13,690 bases of DNA from Desulfobacula sp. (GCF_021107415.1 NZ_JAIOSW010000151.1:1-13690), one strand, 5' to 3'; shown: positions 1 through 8,095, counted from the stretch's first letter. Translations and numbers: made by a program. Notes: a model not told the origin generated them from the letters alone.

Positions 1-86
1 AACTGACGATTAACCAGATTCATTTGTGTCTTATTAAGTTCAAGTACCTGGGAAAGCAACCGCAAAGCAAGTAAGTTTGTAATCAC
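1..86 (-). CDS. Start of an unidentified gene, cut by the window edge
   Basis: A reading frame opens with GTG (complement of 84-86) directly after the TGA stop of the Hpt gene (87-89) and stays open for 28 codons to the left edge. A purine-rich AAGGAAGG sits about 10 nt upstream, inside the end of the Hpt gene, so translational coupling is plausible. The visible peptide begins MITNLLALRLLSQ and is rich in spaced Leu, Val and Asn, as in an amphipathic or coiled-coil helix such as those that open cytoplasmic signalling proteins. It does not resemble the CheA dimerisation helix. Because the frame is the same as that of the Hpt gene, a read-through or broken longer gene is the alternative. The product cannot be named from this much sequence. 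Confidence 0.4.
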   Translation of the reverse strand, partial: MITNLLALRLLSQVLELNKTQMNLVNRQ

Positions 87-824
87 TCAAAAAAAACCTT
101 CCTTACCATTTTCGCACTTTTTATTTTCAAAATCTGAAAATAAAATATCGTCGTTACTCTTAATATCATCAATAATTGAATCCACATCCTTGTGCTTAGC
201 CACTATATCATTTTCAAACCTTATATGGACAGCATATACAAATTTCTGGCTGTTCAAAGCATTTTCAAGTCGTTTTTTATCAACATAAAACTCCTTATCG
301 CGAAACAATGAACTGTCACCAAGGGGTTTTATAATCTGAAGGGTATCCTCTGATTTTTTTACCTTTTGCCGGGGCTTTGGTTGCCTGGCCTTTACAGAAG
401 ATTTGGATTCTGCCATTCTGGGGGTTTCAGGATTGAGTATTTTTTGGAGCGCAGCTTTCTGGGTTTCATAATCACAGGCCTGATCTGTGCCCATTAAATC
501 CACCATGAGCTTCATTTTATCAAAACCTGACAGGAGCGCATCTACTATTTCAGAAGTAATAACAAGTTTTTTTTCCCTGACCCTCATCAACACGTTTTCC
601 ATGGCATGGCCCAAACTTGCAAGCGCTTTGAAATTAATAAATCCAGCACCGCCTTTAATACTGTGAATGGATCGAAATGCGTGATTGATCAGATCATCAT
701 CAACGTTGCCACCCTTTTCTTCCATGGCCAGAAGATCCGGTTCCAGGCTGGCAAGATCATCTTTTATCTCTGCAATAAATTCCGATGACATTGCATCTAA
801 AGAATCATGTTCTTCACTGTTCAT
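87..824 (-). CDS. Hpt-domain protein (CheA N-terminal-like, no kinase core)
   Basis: This 245-residue cytoplasmic protein carries a histidine phosphotransfer domain at about residues 10-115. The phospho-acceptor motif is RSIHSIKGGAGF, with His54 as the predicted phosphorylated residue. A Pro/Lys/Ser-rich linker follows (about 133-165), then an alpha/beta segment (about 178-230, FVYAVHIRFENDI) resembling the region after P1 in many deltaproteobacterial CheA proteins. The protein then stops. The dimerisation, ATPase and CheW-like domains of a full CheA (usually over 600 residues) are absent. The start ATG overlaps the CheW stop as ATGA, with AAGGA six nt upstream, so the genes are co-translated. 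It probably receives or passes phosphate in a relay fed by another kinase. The alternative is a CheA truncated by mutation. The Hpt assignment is firm; the role is inferred. Confidence 0.88.
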   Translation of the reverse strand: MNSEEHDSLDAMSSEFIAEIKDDLASLEPDLLAMEEKGGNVDDDLINHAFRSIHSIKGGAGFINFKALASLGHAMENVLMRVREKKLVITSEIVDALLSGFDKMKLMVDLMGTDQACDYETQKAALQKILNPETPRMAESKSSVKARQPKPRQKVKKSEDTLQIIKPLGDSSLFRDKEFYVDKKRLENALNSQKFVYAVHIRFENDIVAKHKDVDSIIDDIKSNDDILFSDFENKKCENGKEGFF

Positions 825-1291
825 AGCTCGTCCTTAGCTATTTCATCCTTTATTTGGGTGGTTGACAATATTTTTTGAGCATTTAAGATCATTAAAATTT
901 CTTGCGGCAGGTTAATAATATTTTCCATATATTTTTGGATATCCGGTTCAATATTGGCAGGGATGGATTCAATATATTTTTGATCAGCCCCTATTACATC
1001 ACCGATTTGATCAACAATAAACCCAACATCTTTATGTTTAAAAATAATAATGTGGCTATCAGGATGGATATCGCGCTTTTCAAGCCCCAGAAAAATACCG
1101 ATATCAAGAACTATCAGTATCTGACCTCTCAAATTTATCAACCCTAAAACAAACGCAGGGGCTTGTTGGACCTTTGTAATCTTTATATAGGGAACGATTT
1201 CCCTGATATCCAGAATATTTATCCCGATCAGATTATCTGCCAGTCTGAAAGTAATATACTGGGATTTATGATTAAACCTTGTCAGATTCAT
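821..1291 (-). CDS. cheW: CheW-like chemotaxis coupling protein
   Basis: This is a 156-residue single-domain CheW protein. The fold signature is visible from about residue 11: QYITFRLADNLIGINILDIREIV, the typical first strands, then LGLINLRGQILIVLDIGIFLGL, the conserved N-L-R-G turn and following strands, and a second half with VGFIVDQIGDVI. CheW proteins bridge methyl-accepting receptors and the CheA kinase in membrane-associated arrays. The gene starts 3 bp after the MCP stop and ends in an ATGA overlap with the Hpt gene, so all three are one transcription unit and this CheW is probably dedicated to that receptor. The ribosome-binding site is weak: AAGG lies almost against the ATG, which suggests coupling to MCP translation. 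The short tail after residue 135 is charged and not diagnostic. Confidence 0.93.
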   Translation of the reverse strand: MNLTRFNHKSQYITFRLADNLIGINILDIREIVPYIKITKVQQAPAFVLGLINLRGQILIVLDIGIFLGLEKRDIHPDSHIIIFKHKDVGFIVDQIGDVIGADQKYIESIPANIEPDIQKYMENIINLPQEILMILNAQKILSTTQIKDEIAKDEL

Positions 1292-1294
1292 ACC

Positions 1295-3094
1295 TTATAT
1301 TCTAAATATTTTTGTCAATTGTTTGAGCTTCACTGCAATCTGTGCCAGTTGATCTGTCTTGTCTTTTTGTGACATGGAATTTTTTAAAATATCATCCACC
1401 ATCTTAGAAAGTCTCTCGGAATTTTCCGATACTATTCTTACTCTCTGGGATGATAGTGTGACATCTTTGGCGATTCCACTCCCTGCTATTGCTGTCTGTT
1501 CCAGGTTATCGGAAACACCCCTTTCAAGATCCATCACATGCTTCATGCTCTCGGCCGCTTCTTGAATTTTATCTGCTGCAAGATTAATATTTTTTGCAAC
1601 AGAATTAGCTGATTCGGCTGATTCGGCAATATTTCTTGTGACTTCATTGGTTGTGGCAGTCTGTTCTTCAACCGAGGATGCAATGGTTCCCATGATGGTG
1701 TCAACCTCGGTGACCACCTTTGTAATATCTTTAATGGCTTTAACAGCTTCTCCGGTATTTTCCTGTATGCCTTCTATTTTTCTCCGAATATCCCGGGTTG
1801 CACCAGAGGTCTGCTTTGCAAGCTCTTTCACTTCATTTGCAACAACTGCAAATCCTTTCCCGGCTTCACCGGCACCAGCAGCCTCAATGGCAGCATTAAG
1901 TGCCAAAAGATTTGTTTTACCGGCTATTCCATTTATTAAATTAATGATATCACCGATCTGGGAGGCTGCCTCTCCCAGCTTATTGACCACTTCAAAGGTT
2001 CTGGAAGCCTTTTTGGAAGCACCACTGGTAATGGCTGCACATCTGGAAGAACTTTTTGTAATTTCACTTTGACTGGCATACATCTGCTCCATGGCAGTTG
2101 CAACTGTATTTACGGAAAACGACATTTGTTCAGCTGCTACGGCAACCGATCCGATATTAGCGGATGCTTCCGATATATTCAAATTTGAAGCTGTAATTTC
2201 CATTGACACACTTACCGAAGTCTTATTGACATCATTGAGCTGTACACTTACCTCTTCGGCAGTAGATGCAATACTGGTTATATGTTCTAAAATTTCCATT
2301 GCTGCTGATGATACCTGGACAGCCATTTTATTTCCCTGGTTGGCGCTTGTATCAATTTGGTCTGAAATTTGTCTGACCTGTTGAGAAAAATTATCCACTG
2401 AATCACTGGTATCCCTTATCTCATCCATGGTGACATTCAATTTTGATGCCATCTTAGAAAAAATAATCCAGATAAGAAAAATAAGAATACCCACGCCCAG
2501 AACACCAACCAGGACACTGATATTGCGTGCCCTTCCCATTGATTTCACAGCATCTGAATTATCCACCATGACTGCGATACCGCCGATGATTTGTCTTGAA
2601 CTGCCATGGCAATGATGGCACCCTTTTTCATTCAGGCTTGGCATGAGTGAACCAAAATAGAATCTATCCCCTATTTTTTTCCTAATCAGGCCACCGGTCT
2701 CACCCGTTTTTAACATATTCTCATTTTGCGCCACAATATCAGGATTATCCAGAAAATTATAAATTGATTTCCCAATGGTTTCAGGGTTTGTTGAAAAACT
2801 GATCTTTGATTGATAATCATAAACAGATACATTGATTTCAGGCAATACTTCATGAAATCTTTTAAATTGATCCCTTACAATATCATTATCACCGATAGAG
2901 AGCGCATCTGTCATTCCCCCGATGATGAAGGCTGAAATCTCCTTGCAGCGATTTTCCATATTTTTATCATGCATATCTTTCTGAAAAAAATATCCAATGC
3001 AGATCACTGCCACGAGGATACAGAAAACCACCATTGAAATTGTTATGGCCGATCTAATCCAGCCGTGCCTTTTATAATAACTGACCGGGTCCAT
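1295..3094 (-). CDS. Methyl-accepting chemotaxis protein with periplasmic c-type heme motif
   Basis: This 599-residue receptor has a transmembrane helix at about 14-36, a periplasmic domain at about 37-190, a second helix at about 191-212, and a long cytoplasmic signalling coiled coil. The signalling hairpin tip is unmistakable ([18 protein letters not shown], residues 393-410, then [15 protein letters not shown]). The periplasmic domain contains C159-H-H-C-H163, a CxxCH motif for covalent heme attachment, shortly before the second helix. Heme c receptors such as Desulfovibrio DcrA and Geobacter periplasmic sensors are known to respond to redox state or small ligands, so redox or gas sensing is inferred. 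No clear HAMP pattern and no C-terminal CheR-tethering pentapeptide are seen (it ends LTKIFRI). The ATG is preceded by AAGGGGG at good spacing. It is the first gene of the MCP-cheW-Hpt operon. Confidence 0.95.
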   Translation of the reverse strand: MDPVSYYKRHGWIRSAITISMVVFCILVAVICIGYFFQKDMHDKNMENRCKEISAFIIGGMTDALSIGDNDIVRDQFKRFHEVLPEINVSVYDYQSKISFSTNPETIGKSIYNFLDNPDIVAQNENMLKTGETGGLIRKKIGDRFYFGSLMPSLNEKGCHHCHGSSRQIIGGIAVMVDNSDAVKSMGRARNISVLVGVLGVGILIFLIWIIFSKMASKLNVTMDEIRDTSDSVDNFSQQVRQISDQIDTSANQGNKMAVQVSSAAMEILEHITSIASTAEEVSVQLNDVNKTSVSVSMEITASNLNISEASANIGSVAVAAEQMSFSVNTVATAMEQMYASQSEITKSSSRCAAITSGASKKASRTFEVVNKLGEAASQIGDIINLINGIAGKTNLLALNAAIEAAGAGEAGKGFAVVANEVKELAKQTSGATRDIRRKIEGIQENTGEAVKAIKDITKVVTEVDTIMGTIASSVEEQTATTNEVTRNIAESAESANSVAKNINLAADKIQEAAESMKHVMDLERGVSDNLEQTAIAGSGIAKDVTLSSQRVRIVSENSERLSKMVDDILKNSMSQKDKTDQLAQIAVKLKQLTKIFRI

Positions 3095-3126
3095 AAATCC
3101 CCCTTAAAAGATTGTAAAACAAAGGC

Positions 3127-3141
3127 GCTTAATGTATAAGC
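3127..3141. repeat. Small inverted repeat over the PPTase start codon
   Basis: GCTTA (3127-3131) and TAAGC (3137-3141) form 5-bp arms around a 5-nt centre that begins with the ATG of the phosphopantetheinyl transferase. Flanking GGC and CC partly extend the symmetry. It lies at the edge of the 37-bp divergent region next to the MCP gene. It could be an operator half-palindrome or a weak mRNA hairpin masking the start. Chance occurrence is possible because the arms are short. Confidence 0.3.
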
Positions 3142-3875
3142 CTGACATGACTTGTACTTTCCAAAACAAAATCCGCATCAACACCCTGTCTCCAAAACCA
3201 GGAATCACCATCTGGTATTCCAGAATACCGAATATCATCCACTCGATTTTTAGTAAAGGTACGTACCATAATTTCAGGTCAATGGTAAATGAAATATTTC
3301 AAAAAGATGATTTTATCGAACCCTTTTTAAGCGATGAAGAGATCAACACCATCAATAACTTTAAAGCCCTGAAAAAACAGATGGAATGGATAAGTGGCAG
3401 ATATTTGATTAAACGAATGACCCAATATTTTTTTTTTAAGAACTCTTGTCTTGATCAAATCACACTCTCCTATCTTGAACAAGGGGCTCCTTTTCTGACA
3501 AATCACCCTGATATTCCTGTTTCACTCTCCCACAGCAACGATTATACGGCAGCCGCATGTTGTAAAAACAAAAATCAAACCATTGGCCTTGATATCGAAA
3601 AAATCACAAAAAAGCCGGATGACAATTTCATGAAAATAGCATTTACACAAAATGAAATTTTAAACTTGAAAAATGATGCCGGGCCTGTTCCTATTTTCAA
3701 AAATTGGACCATCAAAGAAGCCTATTTAAAATATATCAAAAAAGGTTTTAATGAAAGCCTTCACCGGGTGGAAGTCATCAACAATGAGATCCGGCATAAC
3801 AAAAAAAAAACCAATGTGGATGTTTATTCAACATTCATTGATGATGATTATGTTTTGTCCCTTGTTTCAGATTAA
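3132..3875 (+). CDS. 4'-phosphopantetheinyl transferase (Sfp/AcpT-type)
   Basis: This 247-residue enzyme transfers the phosphopantetheine arm of coenzyme A to a serine of acyl- or peptidyl-carrier proteins, converting apo to holo forms. The family motifs are in order: FLSDEE (65-70), SGRYLIKR (88-95), SLSHSND (131-137), the Mg-binding GLDIE with Asp154 and Glu156, and WTIKEAYLK (192-200) with catalytic-region Lys195, Glu196 and Lys200. The length fits the two-lobed Sfp class rather than the ~120-residue AcpS class. The start has AAAGG six nt upstream; the next Met (position 6) lacks such a site. It stands alone, divergent from the MCP and convergent with the response regulator (20 bp between stops). 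No carrier-protein, fatty-acid or polyketide gene is in view, so its target is unknown. Confidence 0.93.
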   Translation: MYKPDMTCTFQNKIRINTLSPKPGITIWYSRIPNIIHSIFSKGTYHNFRSMVNEIFQKDDFIEPFLSDEEINTINNFKALKKQMEWISGRYLIKRMTQYFFFKNSCLDQITLSYLEQGAPFLTNHPDIPVSLSHSNDYTAAACCKNKNQTIGLDIEKITKKPDDNFMKIAFTQNEILNLKNDAGPVPIFKNWTIKEAYLKYIKKGFNESLHRVEVINNEIRHNKKKTNVDVYSTFIDDDYVLSLVSD

Positions 3876-3895
3876 CTTTTTTCTCAACATGGCCT

Positions 3896-4684
3896 TTAGT
3901 CATGGTCAAACACATATCCCACAGACCGCCTGCTAATGAAATAGATTGGTTTTTTAGGATTTTTTTCAAAATATTTTCTAAATCTGACAATAAAATTGTC
4001 CACTGTCCTTGTGGAAGTATCCCTTGAATATCCCCAGCCCGTGGTCAGCAGCATTTCCCTTGACAGAGGCTTTCCTTTATTTGCAATGAAAAGTTTTAAC
4101 AAAACAATTTCCTGGTCTGTTAAAATAATTTCACCCACAGCACACCGGGCTTTGAATGTGACAAAATCAATATGATTATCGCCAAAATCGTAATGATCTC
4201 CCTCAAACATTTTACATGTGGCCTTCAGGTTACGTGTGACCTTTAGGTTATGTGTGATCTTCAGGTCATATTCCGGATTTCCATCCTTTTTCTCATCTTC
4301 ATACCAGGTCTTTTTTTTGATTAACCGCTCAACTCTTAAAAGGAATTCCTCCAGGTCAAAAGGCTTTGACAGATAATCATCCACACCGTATCGAAGCCCT
4401 TTGACTTTATCCTTTGTATCCCCCCTGGCAGAAAGGATGAGCACCGGTATTTTTTCATCTGACCGCCGAATGGTTTTTAAAATAGAAAACCCGTCGATCA
4501 TGGGCAGCATAATATCAAGAATAATCAAATCCGGTTTCCAGACCCGCCATTGTTCAAGACCCTCAAGGCCATCTGCGGCAATTCTTACCTGATATCCCTG
4601 GATGGAAAGATTCAAGCGGATTCCATCTGCTATATGCCTTTCATCTTCTATGACCAGAATACGCTTTTTTTCAACCGCCTCCAT
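3896..4684 (-). CDS. OmpR-family response regulator (REC + winged helix)
   Basis: This 262-residue DNA-binding regulator has a receiver domain at about 7-123, with acidic pair Glu13/Asp14, phospho-acceptor Asp57 in LDIMLP, Ser85 and Lys107 in KPF. The C-terminal winged-helix domain (about 165-260) shows LTDQEIVLLKLF, PLSREMLL and the wing RSVGYVF. The linker between them (about 125-165) is longer than usual and contains three copies of a six-residue unit (DLKITH, NLKVTR, NLKATC) encoded by an 18-bp tandem repeat. The start ATG lies 37 nt inside the end of the histidine kinase gene, with AGGGAGAAG just upstream, which implies coupled translation. That kinase is therefore its likely phospho-donor. 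Targets are unknown. Confidence 0.95.
   Translation of the reverse strand: MEAVEKKRILVIEDERHIADGIRLNLSIQGYQVRIAADGLEGLEQWRVWKPDLIILDIMLPMIDGFSILKTIRRSDEKIPVLILSARGDTKDKVKGLRYGVDDYLSKPFDLEEFLLRVERLIKKKTWYEDEKKDGNPEYDLKITHNLKVTRNLKATCKMFEGDHYDFGDNHIDFVTFKARCAVGEIILTDQEIVLLKLFIANKGKPLSREMLLTTGWGYSRDTSTRTVDNFIVRFRKYFEKNPKKPIYFISRRSVGYVFDHD
4214..4267. repeat. Three-copy 18-bp tandem repeat in the response regulator linker
   Basis: Three adjacent 18-bp units lie at 4214-4231, 4232-4249 and 4250-4267. Units 1 and 2 match at 15 of 18 positions and units 2 and 3 at 14 of 18. The period is a multiple of three, so each unit adds six residues to the linker without changing frame. Several substitutions are at codon third positions, suggesting an old expansion kept under coding constraint. 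Confidence 0.85.
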
Positions 4685-5670
4685 AAATTCTTCTCCCTGA
4701 CATTGGCAATGCTTGCCCTTGGAATGGCAATCGTAACCGTTGCGCCTTTTCCTTTCCCTTCACTTGTAGCCGATGCTCTCCACCCATGGATACCGGCAAT
4801 GCTGGAAACAAGGTACAACCCAAGACCCGATCCCGAGACATCATTTTCATGATTCCGGCCGGATTGATAAAACTTTCTGAAAATTTTTTTTGCCTCCTTT
4901 TTATCAACGCCGATCCCATTGTCTATAAACTCAATGGTCACTTTTTGTATAAAGCTTTTAAACCGGATGGTGAGTTTCGGCGTCTGGGATTCATTATACT
5001 TAATGGAATTTGAAATGATGTTCATTAAAAGCATCTCAAATAAAAACAGATTCACCGGATAGACCATCCGGTTGGCAGATTGATTTTCAATCTCAATATC
5101 CAGATTTCGAAAAAGAGATGCATTTTTTTTACAAAAATTTTTTACAAGCTTAATCAGATTATCCCGGGTGACTTCGGAATCAAAGTTTTGACTTTCAATC
5201 CTGGCAAGGTTGAGAATACTGTTAATGTTTTCCGTAAGCCGGTCAATATCTTCCAACATATTCCGGCTGTATTTTTTTATTTCATCCGGCTCTAACGAAT
5301 GCCGGATAAAGGTCTCAAGGTAAATCCGTAAAGAGGTTACAGGGGTCTTGAGTTCATGGGTGAAATTATAGATAAAATTATGCTGAAGCCTGAAAAGATT
5401 AACGGTTTTCTGGTAATAAATAAATGCAAGGAGAATACCTGTCAATACCACTGCAATTAAAGCGCTTAAGATCAGTATGGTCATCCCGGTTTTTGAAGGA
5501 AAAATCAATTTTGGATCGATATGAAATTTCAGAACAATCACTTCCAGGGCCGATGTAATTTCCATGTACCAACTCACCGTCAGCACAAGGAATGTGGCCA
5601 GGGCAAAAATGGAACAGGTAAAAATAAAAACAGGGTGAAGATACCACCGTGAGGGATTTAAAATTTGCAT
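4648..5670 (-). CDS. Membrane sensor histidine kinase, partner of the OmpR-type regulator
   Basis: This is a 340-residue kinase from the ATG at 5670, two bases after the stop of the preceding REC gene. A GTG at 5715 would add 15 residues but overlaps that gene. There are two transmembrane helices, about 13-35 and 62-86, separated by only about 25 residues, so there is almost no periplasmic sensor and it probably senses within the membrane or through a partner. No HAMP domain is evident. HisKA has FTHELKTP with His105; the HATPase has an N-box (NIISNSIKYN, about 217-226), G1 (DNGIG, 250-254) and G2 (GSGLGLYL, 280-287). It should autophosphorylate and pass phosphate to the overlapping response regulator. 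The C-terminal 12 codons overlap that gene. Confidence 0.94.
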   Translation of the reverse strand: MQILNPSRWYLHPVFIFTCSIFALATFLVLTVSWYMEITSALEVIVLKFHIDPKLIFPSKTGMTILILSALIAVVLTGILLAFIYYQKTVNLFRLQHNFIYNFTHELKTPVTSLRIYLETFIRHSLEPDEIKKYSRNMLEDIDRLTENINSILNLARIESQNFDSEVTRDNLIKLVKNFCKKNASLFRNLDIEIENQSANRMVYPVNLFLFEMLLMNIISNSIKYNESQTPKLTIRFKSFIQKVTIEFIDNGIGVDKKEAKKIFRKFYQSGRNHENDVSGSGLGLYLVSSIAGIHGWRASATSEGKGKGATVTIAIPRASIANVREKNLWRRLKKSVFWS

Positions 5671-5672
5671 GT

Positions 5673-6059
5673 TCAGCTGTTTTCCCGGTAGTATTGCTCC
5701 TTTAGCGCTTCGCACAACACCTTTAGATCACTTACAGGCTTAATCAGGACCTTGTCAGATGTAACTCCCAATGCCTTGACAGCATCAGGCGGTATATAAT
5801 CAGCTGATCCGGTATGAACGACAAATTTTATATCAGGAAGAATTTTTCTGGCTTCAATCATAAATGTATTTCCATCAATTCCCGGGAGACGGATATCAAC
5901 GACCGCTTCATCAATGTGGTTGTTCTTTATTATTTCAAGAGCTTGTTCTCCACTTTTCGCCTGAAAAATAATATACCCGTCATCTTCCATATACGCAGCA
6001 ATACTTTGTCGAATGCTTTCTTCATCATCAAGGATTAAAAAATGTTTGGGTCTTACCAT
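5673..6059 (-). CDS. Stand-alone receiver (REC) protein
   Basis: This 128-residue protein consists only of a receiver domain: Asp11/Asp12, phospho-acceptor Asp55 in VVDIRLPG, Thr83 in HTGSAD and Lys107 in LIKPV. There is no output domain. The start chosen is the ATG at 6059, with AAGGAAG six nt upstream; a TTG at 6086 in the same frame has no such support. It lies 38 bp downstream of the hybrid kinase and 2 bp upstream of the membrane kinase, so it is in the same operon. It resembles the N-terminal receiver of the hybrid kinase (shared IRQSI and an ED-G-I-F-A pattern), suggesting origin by duplication. It likely acts as a CheY/Spo0F-like phospho-carrier or sink between the two kinases, which is inference. 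Confidence 0.92.
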   Translation of the reverse strand: MVRPKHFLILDDEESIRQSIAAYMEDDGYIIFQAKSGEQALEIIKNNHIDEAVVDIRLPGIDGNTFMIEARKILPDIKFVVHTGSADYIPPDAVKALGVTSDKVLIKPVSDLKVLCEALKEQYYRENS

Positions 6060-6097
6060 TATTTTGTCTTCCTTACTAAAAGCCAAGGATTATTAGC

Positions 6098-8095
6098 CTA
6101 TTGTTTTAAAATCTTCTGGATCTCATTTGAAAGATCCCCCACTGTCACAGGTTTCATAATAAAACTTTTTATACCCGCTTCTTTTATTTTCATTTTATTG
6201 ATCATTCCGGTATATCCTGAGCAAAGAATAATGGGGATATCCTTCTTAATAGCCAGCATATCCTTTGCAAGGTCAAGCCCGGTTTTACCCGGCATGGTCT
6301 GATCCGTTACCACAAGGTCTATAGTATGATAATTTTCTTTAAAAAAATCAAGTGCTTCTAAACTGGAAAAAAACAATTCAACATTATATCCAAGAAACTC
6401 AAAGCCTTCTTTGCACATCCGGGCGATATCTTTGTCATCATCAACCATCAAAAGTCTTTCACCGGAACCAACCTTAAAACTTTTGGCCGTGCTTTCCCGA
6501 TTATCCATATTATTTTCAGTATCCACAACAGGCAGCAGGATGGTAAAGGTGGTTCCTTTATCAGGTTTAGTTTTTACCCTGATATCTCCTTTACATGATC
6601 TCACAATACTATAGGCTGTTGCAAGTCCGAGACCTGTGCCTTTGCCCTCTCCTTTAGTAGTAAAATAGGGATCAAAGATTCGATCCACAACATCCTCACT
6701 CATACCACTGCCGGTATCAGATACCTCAATGGAAAGATAGACACCTTTGCCTCCAGTCAGATTCGGATATTCCAGCATATCCGTGCCTGTTAAAGTAATC
6801 TCTTTTAATCCCACAGTTAATGTACCGCCTGTCTGTTCCATGGCATGATAGGCATTGGTACACAGGTTCATAATCACCTGATGTATCTGAGTGGGATCCG
6901 CTTCTACCGATCCACAATTTCTGTCAATGTTATCAACAATGGTTATGGTTGAAGGAATTGATCCTTTAAGCAGTTTTATGACCTCTTTTGAGACTGGATG
7001 GATCCTTATCCTGCGTTTTTCTTCTTCACCACGACGGTTAAAAGATAATATCTGGCTGACCAGATCGGCCGCCCTTAATGCGGCTTTCTGTATTTTTTCG
7101 CTGCGTTTATAAACATTTGCCTCAGGATCAGAAGATTGCATGATCATATCTGCATATCCCAGAACAGGGCTTAAAATATTGTTCAAATCATGTGCAATTC
7201 CACCGGCCAGGGTTCCGATTGCTTCCATTTTTTGAGCTTTTCTAAGCTGTTTTTCAAGGCTGTGCCATCTTTTCTCTGCCTTTTTCTTTTCAGTCACATC
7301 CAACAACGAGACAACCGCCCTGTCAGTTCCGGGAATAACCCCTAAGCTGACATAGACATATTTTTTTTCTTCATTGTTGCCGATAAATTTTATTTCATAC
7401 TGCATGGGAGCATAGTCATCTATTTCGAGATTTACCTTTGCATCAATATAATTTCGTATGACTTCGATATCTTCAGCTGCCACAAAATCAACCCATTTTT
7501 TCCGGCCTGCAATATCCGGACTGTCCATCCCGGCGAACTCGCAAAACTTTGAATTCACCATTGATATGGTATCATCCGGTTCAATAATGATGGCGGCAGT
7601 TCCCGTATATTCAAAAATGGCCTTATACCGTTCTTCACTTTGCTGAAGTTCGTGGGTTCTCTCTTTTACAAGTTCTTCCAGCCTTTCCTGATATTGTTTA
7701 TTCTCTTTTTTGAGTTGACTGGCTTTCAGGCATTTTTGCACTGAGTGATACAGCACACTCATATCTTCAATGGGTTTAAGAATATAATCCCAGGCACCCA
7801 AATGAAGCGCTTCAACAACAGCGGAAATATTCCCTGTTCCCGAGGCAACGACCAAGGGGATATCAGGCGCTTTGGCCTTTAATATTTCAAGGACTTCAAG
7901 TCCACCCATTTCAGGCATTCGCAAGTCAAGTAAGACCAGATCCGGATTTTCCCGATCAAACACCTCAAGTCCATTTTGACCGTTTTCTGCCTCAAAAACA
8001 ATAAATCCATAATCTTCAAGATAACTTCTTATACTCTGCCTGATATAGAATTCATCATCAATGGTAAGAATTTTAAATCCGCTGTTATCTTCCAC
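6098..8095 (-). CDS. Hybrid histidine kinase REC-PAS-HisKA-HATPase-REC
   Basis: This 665-residue soluble protein has no predicted membrane segment. Domain order: REC1 (about 7-122; Asp13/Asp14, Asp57, Ser85, Lys107); a charged helical connector (about 123-155); a PAS domain (about 156-270); HisKA with GGIAHDLNNIL and His302; HATPase with N-box (NLCTNAYHAM, 410-419), G1 (DTGSGM, 460-465) and G2 (GKGTGLGLAT, 484-493); and REC2 (about 546-663; Asp552-554, Asp598 in VTDQTMP, Lys648). The receiver at each end makes it both a phosphorylation target and a kinase with an intramolecular acceptor, as in multistep relays. It begins at GTG (8095) with a weak AGGCGG upstream and no nearby ATG. It is the first gene of the four-gene signalling operon, with a candidate promoter about 90 bp upstream. 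The signal sensed by the PAS domain is unknown. Confidence 0.95.
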   Translation of the reverse strand: MEDNSGFKILTIDDEFYIRQSIRSYLEDYGFIVFEAENGQNGLEVFDRENPDLVLLDLRMPEMGGLEVLEILKAKAPDIPLVVASGTGNISAVVEALHLGAWDYILKPIEDMSVLYHSVQKCLKASQLKKENKQYQERLEELVKERTHELQQSEERYKAIFEYTGTAAIIIEPDDTISMVNSKFCEFAGMDSPDIAGRKKWVDFVAAEDIEVIRNYIDAKVNLEIDDYAPMQYEIKFIGNNEEKKYVYVSLGVIPGTDRAVVSLLDVTEKKKAEKRWHSLEKQLRKAQKMEAIGTLAGGIAHDLNNILSPVLGYADMIMQSSDPEANVYKRSEKIQKAALRAADLVSQILSFNRRGEEEKRRIRIHPVSKEVIKLLKGSIPSTITIVDNIDRNCGSVEADPTQIHQVIMNLCTNAYHAMEQTGGTLTVGLKEITLTGTDMLEYPNLTGGKGVYLSIEVSDTGSGMSEDVVDRIFDPYFTTKGEGKGTGLGLATAYSIVRSCKGDIRVKTKPDKGTTFTILLPVVDTENNMDNRESTAKSFKVGSGERLLMVDDDKDIARMCKEGFEFLGYNVELFFSSLEALDFFKENYHTIDLVVTDQTMPGKTGLDLAKDMLAIKKDIPIILCSGYTGMINKMKIKEAGIKSFIMKPVTVGDLSNEIQKILKQ

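Noticed and set aside
87..89. TGA as a selenocysteine codon joining the Hpt gene to the downstream frame
   Set aside because: No stem-loop of bacterial SECIS type was evident after it, the flanking residues match no known selenoprotein, and GTG with an upstream purine-rich site explains the downstream frame more simply.
89..96. T8 run (minus strand) as a programmed frameshift site
   Set aside because: Neither shifted frame gives a meaningful extension: one stops within two codons and the other after about 17.
1638..2072. 144-codon plus-strand open frame inside the chemoreceptor gene
   Set aside because: It is antisense to the highly conserved receptor signalling domain, so it is a shadow of that coding sequence.
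5671..5715. GTG at 5715 as start of the membrane histidine kinase
   Set aside because: It would overlap the REC gene by 43 nt, while the ATG two bases after the REC stop gives a normal short N-terminus before the first membrane helix.
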